Below, piece after piece: positions 1-11,919 of a stretch of DNA of 64,000 bases. This DNA is from Gymnopus androsaceus JB14 (taxonomy: Eukaryota; Basidiomycota; Agaricomycetes; Agaricales; Omphalotaceae): assembly GCA_009733575.1 (NCBI GenBank), contig ML769438.1:62001-126000 (forward strand), read 5' to 3'. The stretch's first letter is position 1; each line of letters starts with the position of its first letter. Position numbers and translations under genes: made by a program. The notes under the pieces were generated by a model. The model was not told the origin of the DNA and searched no databases. It was given only the letters and a program-made list of their open reading frames with translations.

Positions 1-1350
1 CTAGCTGATCTTCTCTATTCTTATTTCCGACATCTCCGCCGATCAATCGAACGACATTGCGATCAATTTGCGATCGACTTGCGGCTGTGCGTCCGCTCCG
101 CTCCGCCCTTCTTTCACTCCTTCCCTCTGGGACACATTACAGTGTGTTAAGGGTGTTGCTAATAGCTTCACCAAGTCCCGTTACTTCAAAGGTCCAACCC
201 GGATCATCGATTGATTGACATCGGTCAATTCCCACAATTGATTTGCGATCAATTTACCGCCGCTTCGATCTGGGCTGCACAGGCTTAACAGAATGCGACT
301 ATCGCAGACTTGGCAATAACCTGAGAGATCATGAGTAGAATACCTCTAAATTAAGGATGACGCTTACACGATATGACTTGGCCACCATGGGGTGTAAGTT
401 GAGGCTGGAAATTGTGAGAGCCCCATGCGGCGGCAGGGTGAGGATTGGTATGGGGCTCTTGGCGCGCATGTCAGGTGGGAATATGTCTGCTGCTGGAGTC
501 AAGGGAGAACCAGGCATGGACAAGTTTCCAGACAACAATGAATCCACCTGGGTTGTTTGTAGTGGAGTGGGGTGCCTGGTCTGAAGATAAGGATGAACAA
601 GAGGTTTTGACTGAAGTTCCCTGTGGATGGCCAAACTCTGAGGATGACATCGTGATACCGTTGTGGAGTATAGTGGTATCACTCTGGGATGCGGAGCAGT
701 CTTCAGCAAGGAAAAGGTATCAATCACAGTAGTTTTGGGAGATGGTATAGTAGACATTGATGACTGTGCCAGGCAGAGGATAGTGGGGAGGAAGGATGAG
801 AAGACCTTGATACCTGTAAGACCGGGGTCGACAGTCTTGGGGAAAGGTACTAGAAGTAGCTTTGTGGCCTTAGTATAAAAGGTGGACGAGATCCGTGATT
901 GAATATGTGTGCGGGTGAGCTAGTTGAAGACTAGTAGTGACAAGTGGGTGGATTGGGAATGCCAAAGCTCCCGGATATGAGTTATGAGTCTAGTTGTGTG
1001 AGCCGACGTTGATTGGTTGACAGCAGCGAGTCTGGTTGTTGTATGAGCTTGCTGGTAGTCAGGTTGACGCGTAAGTCAAAAAATGGAAGCCAGAACAAGC
1101 ATATATTGGATATAGAAAATAGACAGAGTATAAGAGAATAGAGAAATAAGAGATACAGGAGTAAAACAAGTTAATATCAAGACGAGGGATCCCGAAAGGG
1201 GAACAACCGGTTATATACATGCGGGATGCTGAGTTGGTGAGTAGTGAGTATGTACGGAAGTAGATGGGACCGCTGTGTGGCTTAGCGGGCGGTTATCGGA
1301 CCAGTAGAGTGAGCTATGGGTATGATTGGGTGGTTCTGGTAGATAAAGAG
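1..1350. other. Repeat-like sequence without an assignable gene
   Basis: No recognisable protein domain was found on either strand. The longest open stretch (minus strand, 329-757) is Pro/Ser/Leu/Thr-rich and matches nothing I know. The tract about 1080-1220 is purine-rich with a TATA-like stretch near 1211-1217, so it could be part of a retroelement LTR, but no paired end or target duplication was found. Confidence 0.4.
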
Positions 1351-3676
1351 AATGGGATTGGTGGTACAGGGCATGACATTACCCCCCCCCCCCCCCCATC
1401 TAGGGCCCCTAGCATTTAGATTGGACTTGCAGCTCGTTTTGGCAGGCCATGGGTCAATATTGATGCTTTGGATGTTGAGTGGTGTGAAGTTGCCAAATGA
1501 CTATACCGGTGTGCTCATTGCGAATGGAAGGGGGACTGCGAGTGGCACCGATTTGGTCTGCGATGCCTGCCAGTGGGCCCATAAGGGTTGCTCGGTCGGC
1601 ATTGCCTATTGTTATTGTTTGTTTGCTAAGTGAGTGACCCGTTTTCTGGTCTGGACTTGCTTCTAACTCGGATTCCCTTTCAGTCGATTCCATGCTCCGC
1701 TCAACTGGGCTAGGCAGGAGTTTGAGTCTCGAATGCCTCAATTAAACCCCCGTTTGTACAACTCATATCACCAGTCCCCTCCGTTCTTCACCAGTCTTGA
1801 AGAGGCCATCTGATACATTACTCAATTCACTGGTCCCCCTCCTTCCTCTACGGGGCATGTTGGTCCTCCAGGTTGTGGTTGTATTGTTAGATTGCCGGCC
1901 CATCCCTCCTCTCCTTCACACTCCCATCTTCCTGTTAGCCCTCGCGGTTTCCTTGTTGAGCCTTGTGCTCCGGGTTCTCGAAGCTCCCCTCATAAGCTCG
2001 GTCATACAGGTAAAGATTCTCAGCCCTCTGTTCCTCCCCCTCCTCCTCCTCCTAGGGTACGAGTGGTTCATGGCCCCACCATTCGAATTCCTCCTCCTGC
2101 ACAACCCCTTGCTCCTCCTGCTTGTTTGCCAGCCCCTTCTATTCCTCTGCAGGTCGGCGACATAGTTATCCCTCCTGGGTCAGATTTGGCCCATGAATTG
2201 AAGGTTTATGAGGCTACAGAGGCTCAAGCTGCTGCTGCAAGCCAGGCCATGTTATTGAAGGAGTGGGAGGCTGCTCATCTTGCTGCGGCTGCAACCAAGC
2301 GTTGTCTGGAAGCAGAGCAGCGGCATAAAGATCAGTGGGCAGTCAAGGAGCATTGGAAGGAGGGTGTGTAGGAGGAAGAGCAGGGTGAGAAGGTTGCTCA
2401 TTGTCAGCGAAGGGCTGCGGGAGTGCAGCATCAGCAATCACAACACTCTGAGTCGTCAACAACCCGTAGTCTGACTTCTCGAGTGGCTCAGTCCCGTTTG
2501 GGAATGCGTGTCACTCCTCCTACATTGGTTGTTGCCCCTCCCGAGTTTCCAAGTGGTGCTCCCACAACACTGTCTCCCCTCACCGCATTGCTCCCAGTCT
2601 GTCTCATGCTGTTGATCCCACTCCCGTTTCCCCACCTAATCTGTCACCTGTTCCTTTGGTGCACTTCCCCAACTTCACTCCCCTAGATGAGCCCTCTTCT
2701 ACTATTCCTTCCCATTGGTCCCCTATCCCTCTTTAGCCTTGGTCTCCTCCCTGGTTCCTTGAGCATCCTGGTCTGGATGGAGCTGCTTATCATAGAGCTC
2801 ACGCCAACATTGCTTCCAGTTGTGACCCTGCCGTTAACAATCTTCGGGAGGCTTACGGTGACAGCCATCATCTGGCCCTTCCCCATCTGGTCTGTTGGGA
2901 GCCTTTGGTGAAAGCCTATAAGGCATTAGTGGTTCCTGGATACCCTGTACGTTCCTTCTCTGATTTTTCTTCTAGCTATTATGCTAACCTTTTTACAAAG
3001 TCCAGCCGGCCCAAGCAGGGGTATGGTGAGGCCGTTGATCGTGCCATCTGTTGCAAGGTTGAGATTGGGAACACCTCCCAGCTCATACACAACTTGTTGG
3101 GCACTTGCGAACTGCTTCATCAACGAGCCTGTTCTGCAGAAGATTCTGCCAGTTCTTTGCACAAAAGTAACTTGGATCTTGTCGCAGCTGGGTGGTTCAT
3201 ACTCTCTGGACGGTGCTTCCAAGACTAATGCCCTCCTTTGTGTCAAGGTGGAACACTATTGTCAGGAGCTTTCTCAGCTCTCCAATGCCTTCCAACGCCT
3301 TGAGTCCGCCCGCCCCACCTCCTTTCTGGCTGAGGTTGTCCTCCATGTGGAATTCCTGGTTTAGGAGATTTGTTCCTCTCTACTCCATGGTTGTGCAGAT
3401 CCTCAGACTTATGAACACGCTGAGGAAGCTAGTGAGCAACTTTGCCTGCACCTGAGGGAGTGTCTCTCCCGGATGGAGCAATCCATTACCTTCCTCCTTT
3501 GGGTGGCAGGGCAATACCGTGAAGGGGTGGCGCCCCTGGTTGAGCAGTATAGTACTGTTGTCCCCGATTCCTTGTTGAGTTTGGCGGAATTTGTGGGTCT
3601 GGTGCCCCCCCCCCCTCATCATGGTACCCATCTTCCCCTCTACCCCCTTCTGCCCTTCAATACCTCACAACCCTTG

Positions 3677-5056
3677 TGTTAGAACCATGCTAGTTTGATA
3701 TACCAGATACTATAAGTAGTACTTATAGTAGTTGAAATAAATGTATTGGATTGTCTATTCATTTAATAGACAATGTTGAGGGTGTACCGTCGTGTGCAGA
3801 CCTCAAATGGTAATGTTGTTGAGCTTATATAGAGCTCGGAGATTAAATAATAAGTGATTATTATTGTAATGGATACAACAATAGTCAATATATGCGCCTA
3901 TATGCGGTTGCAAAAGGTATGATTGGCGTTAACGGAATGTATTGTTGAGTTTCGGTCACATGCCGAGGTATTTCACGCAATGAAATGGCTTACACATGCT
4001 GGTATGTGTTGTTGAAGGTAAATAAAAGAGTTACCAACAATATTTAGTAGTTATAAGTATTACAGGAATATAATGGGGTCGCGGGTATGAGTATCGAGGA
4101 GGTTAGCGACGGCGTAGGGGACGGTATTACGGGCAAAAGGGGACATCGGGACGATGTCCTTAATGGGCCTTATTCATGAGGCTGGATTAGTATTGAACTA
4201 ATCTCGTAAGGTACATTAATTATGGGTTGCCGTAATTACATGAGATGTTGACGGATTCGCGATGAGACAGTTAGTTGTCGTTTAGTGGTACTGAGGACGA
4301 GGTATCATCTGTAGGTTGCTTGGTGGCAACGTTGAGAGTAATGGCAAGTAGGGGAGTTGTTGGGACAATGTTCAAGCCCAACGGTATGGAGTGGGTTGGA
4401 TTAACGTTGACTAATGTTGTTAATTATATATTGCCGTAATTATAAAATATGGTAACGGTTAACAACGAGACGATTTTTTGTCTACTAGTCGTGCTGAGGA
4501 CAATGAGTCGTCAATAGGTTGCGTGAACACAACGTTGAAAGTACTTGCAAGCACTGGAGTCATTGAGACAATGTCCAAATCTAACAGTATAAACCAAGTT
4601 AGATTATTGTTACGGTAATAGGCACGTTGATCGCGGGACGCGATCAAGATCGGATTTAAGGATCAATTGGCTGTATTGATTAATGTCAAAGCGTAGTTAC
4701 AGAGCGTCTTTGACGCTCTACGTGTAAGTAAACGAGAAGTAAAGAAATAAACGAGACAGTAGCGAGACAGTAGGTAGGCAAAATAGTAGAACTGGGGTCC
4801 GAGCGCCCAGTTCCAGCTGCTTTTATAGCAGTTCGGATTTCTAAATACGGAAGTAGTTACGGTATATTTGAGAACATTCCGTTAGCCTTAGTTATGGCTA
4901 AACGGCATAGGTAATTACGGTATCGACACATGGTAATAGTGTTTTGGTGCGTTGTACTGGTGCTTTGACGTGTTATACCGCGTTTTGTGGACTATCCACG
5001 TGTTAGTAGTAGTAGTAGGTATGAAATAAGAAAAATAACGGGGCCGGGTTGTAACA
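3677..5056. mobile_element. Solo LTR (1,380 bp) with 5-bp target site duplication
   Basis: The element begins TGTTAGAACC and ends GGTTGTAACA, the usual TG...CA ends of an LTR with a short terminal inverted match (TGTTA/TAACA). It is flanked by CCTTG at 3672-3676 and CCTTG at 5057-5061, a perfect 5-bp target duplication. Protein-like sequence of the surrounding broken gene continues directly on the other side. No coding domain lies inside, so it is a solo LTR left by recombination rather than a full element. A TATA-like TTTTATAGCA lies near 4820. The internal-region family (copia or gypsy) cannot be told from the LTR alone. Confidence 0.85.
4250..4645. repeat. Diverged tandem duplication inside the solo LTR
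   Basis: Two roughly 190-bp stretches (about 4250-4440 and 4450-4645) align end to end. Shared landmarks are GCTGAGGACRA/ACTGAGGACGA, TAGGTTGC, CAACGTTGARAGTA, GGGACAATGT/GAGACAATGT and a TTAGATT/TTGGATT block. They differ at many positions, so the duplication is old and probably belongs to the LTR family itself. Confidence 0.6.
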
Positions 5057-5819
5057 CCTTGGGTTGTGCCCCTCCCTCCGATTCTTTCCGCCACATCCCC
5101 TTCCTCCCTCTCCTGTCCCATATGCGTGTGGACGCTCGTGACCTTCTTCGGGTGCAGCTTCAAACCTGCATTGAGGATAACGAGTACTGGGAGTCTTGTG
5201 CAGCATCCCTTATGCATTTGGAAGGGCAGTTGGCGGATCTTTGTCCTCCTCCCACTCCAGCCAGTCCCAATGAACCCGTATATTCTCTTGATGATGCTGA
5301 TGACATTTATACAGATGACTTGGACAACACGGAGTGGGGTGGCATCCCTGGAGTGGTGTATGATGGTCATGTCGACATGGGTGGTGACGGAGAGGATGGT
5401 GATGCGGATGAGCCTACAATGGTTCCTGTGTCTGTTACCCCTGGTCCCACTACTACTACTCCCCCCCCTGCTCCGGAATCCAACGTCCTTTTCCCACCCC
5501 ACTCCTGCTAAACCAGCCGCTTCCTTTCTGCTGACCGTTGTTGTTCTTTCCCCCTTTCGGTTCCGCTACTTGTTTCAACTTTGTCTTGTTTCCATACGTA
5601 TTCTAGAATAGTTCGAATTTGAAAATTTCTTGTTGTTAGTCCAGTGAAATAAGTGAAATAATCTGTATTTGAATGGTTAGAAGCAATTGAAAGAGCCTGT
5701 ATTGTACATTCGGTGTTTGAAGGTGAAAGATGTCCTCCTACTGATTGAGAAAATTGACACTGCAAGTGCAGGATGTAATACTTGAAATGGAAAGTCAAAT
5801 GGTGGGACTTAATGTTGTT

Positions 5820-7308
5820 AGGTGTCCCTTTGCTCCTCCTCCTCCTCCCAATCTTCCCCCTGTTCTTCCGCCATCTTTTGTCACTGTTCCAGGAGCTCCC
5901 TCCGTAGCTTCCTCTTCTTTGGGTGGGCCTTCTCCCACTTCTCAATCAGCTCAATGCCGCCTGCCATGCTTTGTCATGGAGCCCACTCGTTGTATTCCTC
6001 CCCGTAATCCTTCCACTTCACCAAATACTGGATTTCGTTGCTTCTGCCTTTCAGTGGTTGGGAGTCCAGGACATTCTCTATGAAGTATGCTGCGTTTCCG
6101 TCAATAAAGACTGGCGGGGGTGGTTCTCGCTTGCATTTGAACACATCCTCGTGATGAATCTTCAGGCGGTCAACATGGAAGACATTGTGAATTTTTTTGA
6201 GGTCGCCCGGGAGGTCTAGTTGGTATGTGTGGCTCCCGATTTTCCCCAGGATTTGGTAGGGACCTGTGAATTTGTGGTTGAGTTTCTTTGTCGGACAATG
6301 TGTTTTGATGTTCTTCATATCCAGCCATACCAAGTCCCCCTCCCACCACTCTGGGCTTTCCTCCCGCTTCTTGTTTGCATACTTCTCGTAATTCTTGTTT
6401 GCGACCTTCAGCTCCCCCTTCAAGTACTCATGGAGTTCATGCAGTTGGGATGCGTAAGCGTTGGCATCTGTGTTGGACACTTTTTCCAGTTCGATTGTGA
6501 GTTTTGGGTGGTATCCTTTATTTGCGAAGAAGGGTGAAACTCCTGTTGCACTGTGGGGTGAGTTGTTGTACACAAACTCAGCCATTGGAAGGTGTTTGTG
6601 CCAGTTGTCCTGGTCGTAGGCACAGTAAATTCGTAAATACACTTCCAATGATTGGTTGACCCGCTCCATTTGTCCATCTGTCTGTGGGTGGTATGCCATA
6701 GATAGACGCGCTTCAATATGAAGGGCCATGCACAGTTCGGTCCAAAATTCGCTGATGAAAAGTGAACCTCTGTCCGATATGATGTTTGATGGAAGCCCGT
6801 GTTTTGCGAATACATGGGTAATGAATAAGTCCACAAAGTCCTTGGCTTTATTGGTTGTGTAACATGGGATGTAAATTGCTTTTTTTGTTAAGTGACAAAC
6901 CACTACCAGGACAGCATCAAATGTTTTCTCTCCCTGGGTCTTGGGAAGTTGGACAATGTGATTGAAAGATATGGAATCCCAGGGTCGTTCCCCTATCGGG
7001 AGGGGTTTTAATAGTCCAAAGGGTTTGTGCCATCGTGATTTTGCTCTGGCACAGTTGTGGCAACCCCTAACGTAGTTTCAGACATCATCCGACATACCCC
7101 TCCAGTAGAACAGTTGAGATACCAGTTTCCTGGTATTCTGTTTACCCGGATGACCTCGTAGCGGGTGGTCATGGTAAGCCAGAATGATGTCCACCCGAAG
7201 TCTCCCCACTTGAGGCACATAAATCCTCCCCCCCCTTCTCAAAAGCCCTTTGTCTGCCACTACCTCCAACTCTTGTCTGTCCTTCAATTCCTTCATCTTT
7301 TCCTTCAT
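5820..7308 (-). pseudogene. Gypsy second H2C2 module, integrase core and chromodomain
   Basis: After the foldback insertion the polyprotein resumes with RRGGRIYVPQVG, HDHPLRGHPG, FYWRGMSDD and CHNCARAK, a full H2C2 zinc-binding motif. The integrase core has SDRGSLFISEFW (second catalytic Asp) and YHPQTDGQMERVNQSLE (catalytic Glu). The first catalytic Asp appears lost: codon 6963-6961 reads Asn in WDSISFNHIVQLP, whereas copy 2 has Asp. The C-terminal part has KFTGPYQILGKIG, FHVDRLKIHH and the chromodomain YLVKWKDYGEEYNEW. A stop at 5973-5975 follows APs of the chromodomain where Trp is expected (TGG to TGA). Chromodomains target integration to histone-marked chromatin in chromoviruses. Confidence 0.88.
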
Positions 7309-7316
7309 GTAAGTGT

Positions 7317-8718
7317 CACTTCAGTCACCTACTAAAAGATACCTACTTAGGCTCAACTTTTGCCTTCCAAGTTGGCCCTAAGTAGGGGTAAATGCCTGGC
7401 ATATTCCACCATGGTATTGCCATGGTGGTATTACCATGGTACTACCATGATGGTATTACCATGATATTATCATGGTGGTAATACCATGGTAATACCATGG
7501 GTGGTAATACCATGAGTGGTATTCTTCAAACATGGTATATTGATTTGTCTATTGTTACCCATCTAACCTTTAACCCTAACCCCTAATCCTAACACCCAAG
7601 TCCTAATTTCTAAATCTCAATTCCTGACTTTTTTTTGAGGACCCATCAGTGCTGATAGATGTAGTTACATGTATATAAGTAATGTCATACTTTACTAGTA
7701 CTGGTATTAGGACCACTACATATTGTACTAAGTCACACTAGTAGCTCTTAGTTGGTATCACCAATAATTTGTACTAGTAACTAATCTAATGGTTATAATA
7801 GTACCAATAAGTAGTACTAGTAACTAATCTAATAGTTGTACTAGTATAACAACTTATTAGGTTTGCTAAGCATTACATTAGTTACTGGTGTACCAGCTTA
7901 TAAGTACTACTAACCATTAGTTACTAGTATAACAATCAGATTAACTACTAGTGCAATAACTTATCAGTACTAACCATTAGATTAGCTACTAGTACAATGA
8001 ATTATTAGTACTACTCACTATTACATTAGTTACTAGTATACCAACTTATTAGTACTAGTATAACCATGAGGTTAGTTACCATCAGCAAAACCTGTATTGA
8101 CTGGGACCCTCTGGGAGTGCTGGCCAGCGCTTGCCAGTACTGGACAGGACTCAGCAGTGCTGGCAAACGCCTGCCAGCGCTCCCAGAGGGTCCCAGTCAA
8201 TACAGGTTTTGCTGATGACTAGTACAAATTATTGGTGATACCAACTGAGTGCTACTAGTATGACTTAGTACTATATGTACTGGTCCTAATACCAGTACTA
8301 GTAAAGTATGACATTATTATATACATGTAACTACATCTATCAGCACTGATGGGTGCTTATTTTACCAAAAAAAAAGTCAGGAATTGAGATTTATAAATTA
8401 GGACTTAGGGGTTGGGATTAGGGGTTAGGGTTAAAGGTTAGATGGGTAACAATAGACAAATCAATATACCATGTTTGAAGAATACCACTCATGGTAGTAC
8501 CATGGTAATACCACCATGGCAATACCACCATGGTAATACCACCCTGGCAATACTACCATGGTAATACCATCATGGTAGTACCATGGTAATACCACCATGG
8601 CAATACCACCAAGGCAATACCACCATGGTGGAATATGCCAGGCATTTACCCCTACTTAGGTCCAACTTGGAAGGCAAAAGTTAAGCCTAAGTAGGTATCT
8701 TTTAGTAGGTGACTGAAG
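7317..8718. mobile_element. Foldback (long-palindrome) DNA element, about 1.4 kb
   Basis: The left arm starts CACTTCAGTCACCTACTAAA at 7317. The right arm ends with its reverse complement near 8718. The arms pair over hundreds of bases, including GCCTAAGTAGG..., CCATGGTGGTATTACCATGG-type repeats and a CTAACCCCTAA-type tract. TGTAAGTGT is present at 7308-7316 and again at 8719-8727 (8- or 9-bp target duplication). Removing the element and one copy restores the gypsy frame, and gypsy copy 2 shows the uninterrupted site at about 31190-31205. The duplication size and long arms suggest a Mutator- or hAT-related non-autonomous element. No transposase is encoded. Confidence 0.85.
8080..8217. mobile_element. 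138-bp MITE nested in the foldback loop (CATCAGCAAAA family, member A)
   Basis: Begins CATCAGCAAAACCTG and ends CAGGTTTTGCTGATG. The inverted repeats are perfect for at least 38 bp (8080-8117 against 8180-8217), so the element is almost one palindrome. It is flanked by AC on both sides (8078-8079 and 8218-8219), a possible 2-bp target duplication. It shares its outer 15 bp with members B (60593-61265) and partly C (25821-26795). Confidence 0.75.
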
Positions 8719-9745
8719 TGTAAGTGTTGGGTCGAGCTTCCCTCACCTGCTCTATCAGGGATGCCTTGTTGAGGGGAACCACTGCTGCAAGGTGTTCACT
8801 GGGTTGGGTTTGCTCCTCTTTCAAGCTTGTTACCCGACTCATCCTCTTTTCACACTCCTTGCAGTCTCTTACATGTTGTTGTATGTCCCTGGCCATTCCT
8901 GGCCAGTAGTATTGCTGCATGACTAGTCCTAATGTGCTTCTGCGGTTTGGGTGGAATGTGTTTTTGAGGTTGTGGAATTTTGTGATGATTTCCGGATGGA
9001 AGGATTCCATGGAGGGTACATATATCTTTTCCCCTCTCCTGACCACACCGTCTGTCCACTTTTCCCCTTCCACTTTCCCTTCTGACCCTCCTGATCTGAT
9101 TCTTTCGATGTGGTTGTCGGGTACTGCGTTTCGTATTCTGGCTAGAGTCACATCTTCCATTGCCAGATTGGTGATTCCTTGTTGAACTGGGGATATGACT
9201 GATGCATTTAGACGGTCAGGCGGAATAAGAATTCCTTTGTTGACCAATTTAGCATGAGCCAGTTCTGCTCCCCGTTTTGGATATACATCCGCTCTGCGAG
9301 TTAATGCATCTGGTTTTGCTCCAAGTGTCCCTGGCCGATAGTTGATGGTATAGTCGTAGGCTGAGAGGGTTTCGGACCAATGTGCCTGCCTTCTTGTGAG
9401 TACCTTTGTCATAGTGAAGTACTGCAAGTTGTTGTGATCTGAGTATACTTGTATTTGGAAGTGGGATCCCTCGCAGTATGCCCTCCACTGCTTGAACCCT
9501 TCTATGATGGCTAAGAGTTCTTTATCGTAGATGTTGTAATTGAGTTCAGCATCAATCATTCCTTGTGCAAAAAAAGCTATCAGGTGGATCTCCCCCGATC
9601 CTGGGTCCAACTGCGAGAGGATTCCTGCTATTGCCCAGTCTGATGTGTCACATTCCATTATAATTGAGAGGTCAGGGTTGAAGTGTGCAACGATAGGAGC
9701 TTCTGCAAATGCGCCCTTTAGTACATCGAAGACACATTGGAACTC
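8719..9745 (-). pseudogene. Gypsy RNase H and first integrase zinc-binding (H2C2-like) module
   Basis: The RNase H part begins IMECDTSDWAIAGILSQLDP and continues through YDKELLAIIEGFKQWRAY and VYSDHNNLQYFTMTKVLTRR to RPGTLGAKPDALTRR, as in Ty3/gypsy RT-RNase H. Downstream comes RRGEKIYVP, LGLVMQQYYWPGMARD and QHVRDCKECEK, an H2C2-like integrase zinc-binding module with C-x-x-C. A second such module follows after the foldback insertion, which is unusual. The reading frame runs into the foldback element at 8718 and stops there. Confidence 0.85.
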
Positions 9746-10730
9746 CTACATCCACTTCCAGTAGTTTCCCTTTTTGAGGAGGCGGGTGAGAACCTTTGTG
9801 ATGCTGGAATAGTTGTCGATGAACTGCCTATAGAAGTTTGCAAACCCTAGGAATCCTTGTAGTTCCTTTATATTTTTAGGTGCAGGCCATGAAAGGATTG
9901 TGTCGACCTTCTTGGGGTCCATGGCCACTCCATCAGGCGATATCATGACTCCCAGGTACTCCACTACACGTGTATGGAAGTCGCACTTTTCCAGTTTTGC
10001 ATGCAAATTGTTCTCCCGCAGCCTTTTCCTCACATGTTGAGTATGTGATTCCTCGTCCATTGAGTAGATAAGGATATTGTCTAGGTATACCACGACACAA
10101 ATATCCACCATATTGTGGAAAATGTTGTTCATGAAGAACTGGAAGGTGGACGGGTGTTTGTCAATCCAAATGGCATGACTAGGTACTTGTACAATCCATA
10201 GCAAGTTCTAAAGGCTGTCTTCCATTTGTGACCTTCCACTATTCACACGTTATTGTATCCCACCCGTAAGTTGATCTTTGTGAAGATCTTTGCCTTCCAC
10301 AACTGGTCCACCAGTGTTCCAATGAGTGGTAAGGGATACCTGTTCTTTTGGGTGAGTTTGTTGCATGCTCGTTAGTCTACACAAAGTCGCAGAGTTCCGT
10401 CTTTTCTCTTTGTGAATAGGACTGGAGCGCAGGTGAATTCAAGGATCGGGTAAACCCTTTTCCCAACATGTTGTTAAGGTAGTCTTTGAGTGCTTTCAAC
10501 TTCACCTCTGACATATTGTAGAGCTTTCCTATGTTGGGAAGGGCGTCACCCTCCATCTCAATTTTGATGTCGTAAGGGTGGTGAGGAGGCAACTCCTTAG
10601 CCATTCCTGGGGAGAATACGTCCAGGAAGTCCTGGTACTGTAGAGGGATGTGCTTCTTTAGTTCCTCCGTTTCCTCTTTCTTCCTTTCCTCCTTCTCTTC
10701 TCTTTCTCCTCTGTCGATCTCATCCGCCAT
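9746..10730 (-). pseudogene. Gypsy reverse transcriptase domain (frameshifted)
   Basis: The N-terminal part (10377-10730) has LPPHHPYDIKIEMEGDALPN and YNMSEVKLKALKDYL. The core (9746-10204) has [42 protein letters not shown] and [17 protein letters not shown]. The catalytic YxDD box reads YLDN. Between the two parts the frame is lost, and reading needs at least two frameshifts plus a stop. The RT would copy element RNA into cDNA, but this copy cannot do so. Confidence 0.85.
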
Positions 10731-11445
10731 CTGCTTGTCTTCCTGCTTGGGTAATGTAGCATATACGCAGGTGTTCTGTCTGGCAATAATTGACTCATAG
10801 CGGCTGCCCCAATTAGGCTAATGGGTTTCCCTTTGATGTTTGGGTTGGATGTTTGTGACACTGGGTTTTGGCTCTTTTGCAAGAAATGGACCTTCCGCAT
10901 TGACCCTCTCGGCGTCCACCCGGCTCTAGATGGGATTTTGTTGATTGACTCTTGTACTGGATGTATTGTTCTAGGGGGAGGTTTGTAATGCTGGTACTTC
11001 CACCTCCTTTGTTGCTTGCGTGCGGGCCAGTTAGATGTCCATTCCTCCCATTGAGATTCTCATTCCCTAAATCTCTGTTCAAATGCTGATTCCCCCAATT
11101 CAATTTTCACAGATTCCACAGTTGTGGGTGAGTTGGGCGATAGTGATGGTGATGGATTGGCTGTGTTTTTGGGTGGGTTTATGGAGTCTCCTGCTTGTTC
11201 TTCTACCTCCCCTTCTTCCTCCCACCCTCTCCTACGTCTCAACTCATCCTCTCTTTGCAGCCATTCATTAATATCCATGAGGAGGGGATCTCCTGAGCCC
11301 AGTCTTTCCTCAGGATGTATCCCTCCCTTGAATGCCACCCACTCTTTGTCCTCCTTGTCCTCTTCTTCTAATTCCACAGTACGTTAACATTCCTTGGATC
11401 GTTTTGCTGCGTCCCCTGCTTCCTCCTCCTCTCCTTCTTCAGTCT

Positions 11446-11919
11446 CTATCTCCTCCTGGGTGGGGATTTGTAGTTCCCCACATAATGCAGCTGATATGTG
11501 TATGCATTTGTTAAGTGGAAGCCCAGGCTCAGGTCAGTCCAGATGATATCTGGATTGTGTTCCTGTAGCCAGGGCAGTCCCAGCACTATTGGTGCTGTTG
11601 AGTGTAGCCAAGTCACAAAGAACTTGATGGTGTGGAGAGTCCCATCCACAAAGCTCACAACGTCTGTAAAAGTGAAGGTTATTGCTCCCGCTGAGGTTGG
11701 TTTTCTGTTAAATAGTTCAAGAGGGACTGGCGTTAGCAGTTTCTTCATGTTTTGAGGGAAAGCATTAGCGATGGACCAATCAACAAAAGATTGTGTAGCA
11801 CCGGAATCTATTAATGTGTTATAATTTACATCCGTGTCTGTATTTGAAAATGGTAGTTTTGTTGTGACGATAAAGGAGTTATGGGGCCTTGAGGATAGTC
11901 GAGCTGGTGTTGCCCCCAT
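11446..11919 (-). pseudogene. Gypsy aspartic protease domain
   Basis: The motif NTLIDSGATQSFVD carries the D-S/T-G active site of a retropepsin, near residues 33-46 of the open stretch. It is followed by FVTWLHSTAPIVLGLPWL, matching the hydrophobic I/V-L-G-x-x-W-L element at the end of the fold. The protease would release the gag and pol products. The domain is uninterrupted, but it sits in a polyprotein that is broken on both sides. Confidence 0.8.

Larger units (their letters stand above)
1352..5511 (+). pseudogene. Decayed multi-frame gene of unknown function, split by a solo LTR
   Basis: Coding-like segments lie in order on the plus strand. First is a short Cys motif (CDACQWAHKGC, about 1576-1608), followed by a likely intron starting at GTGAGT near 1630. 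Next comes a Pro-rich tract with PPPPPP and RVVHGP (about 2030-2090), then an Ala/Glu-rich probable coiled coil (about 2180-2370). A conserved-looking block follows with SHHLALPHLVCWEPLVKAY (about 2865-2925) and a Ser/Tyr-rich motif. The C-terminal part after the LTR (5062-5511) starts SDSFRHIPFLP and ends in an Asp/Glu-rich then Thr/Pro-rich tail. Successive blocks sit in different frames with several stops, so it is not functional. The order of parts resembles, from memory, a multi-copy hypothetical protein family of Agaricomycetes. I assign no function. Confidence 0.55.

Noticed and set aside
329..757. Open 142-codon stretch on the minus strand
   Set aside because: No domain, no splice context, biased composition and overlapping plus-strand openings; not enough to call a gene.
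1382..1397. Poly-C run (also 3606-3616 and 61936-61961)
   Set aside because: Homopolymers with no associated feature; possibly sequencing-prone sites only.
7560..7615. TAACCCTAACCCCTAA-type words (also at 8400-8440 and 51325-51345), telomere-like
   Set aside because: They are short, imperfect and, in the first two cases, mirror-image parts of the foldback arms. No regular TTAGGG array is present.
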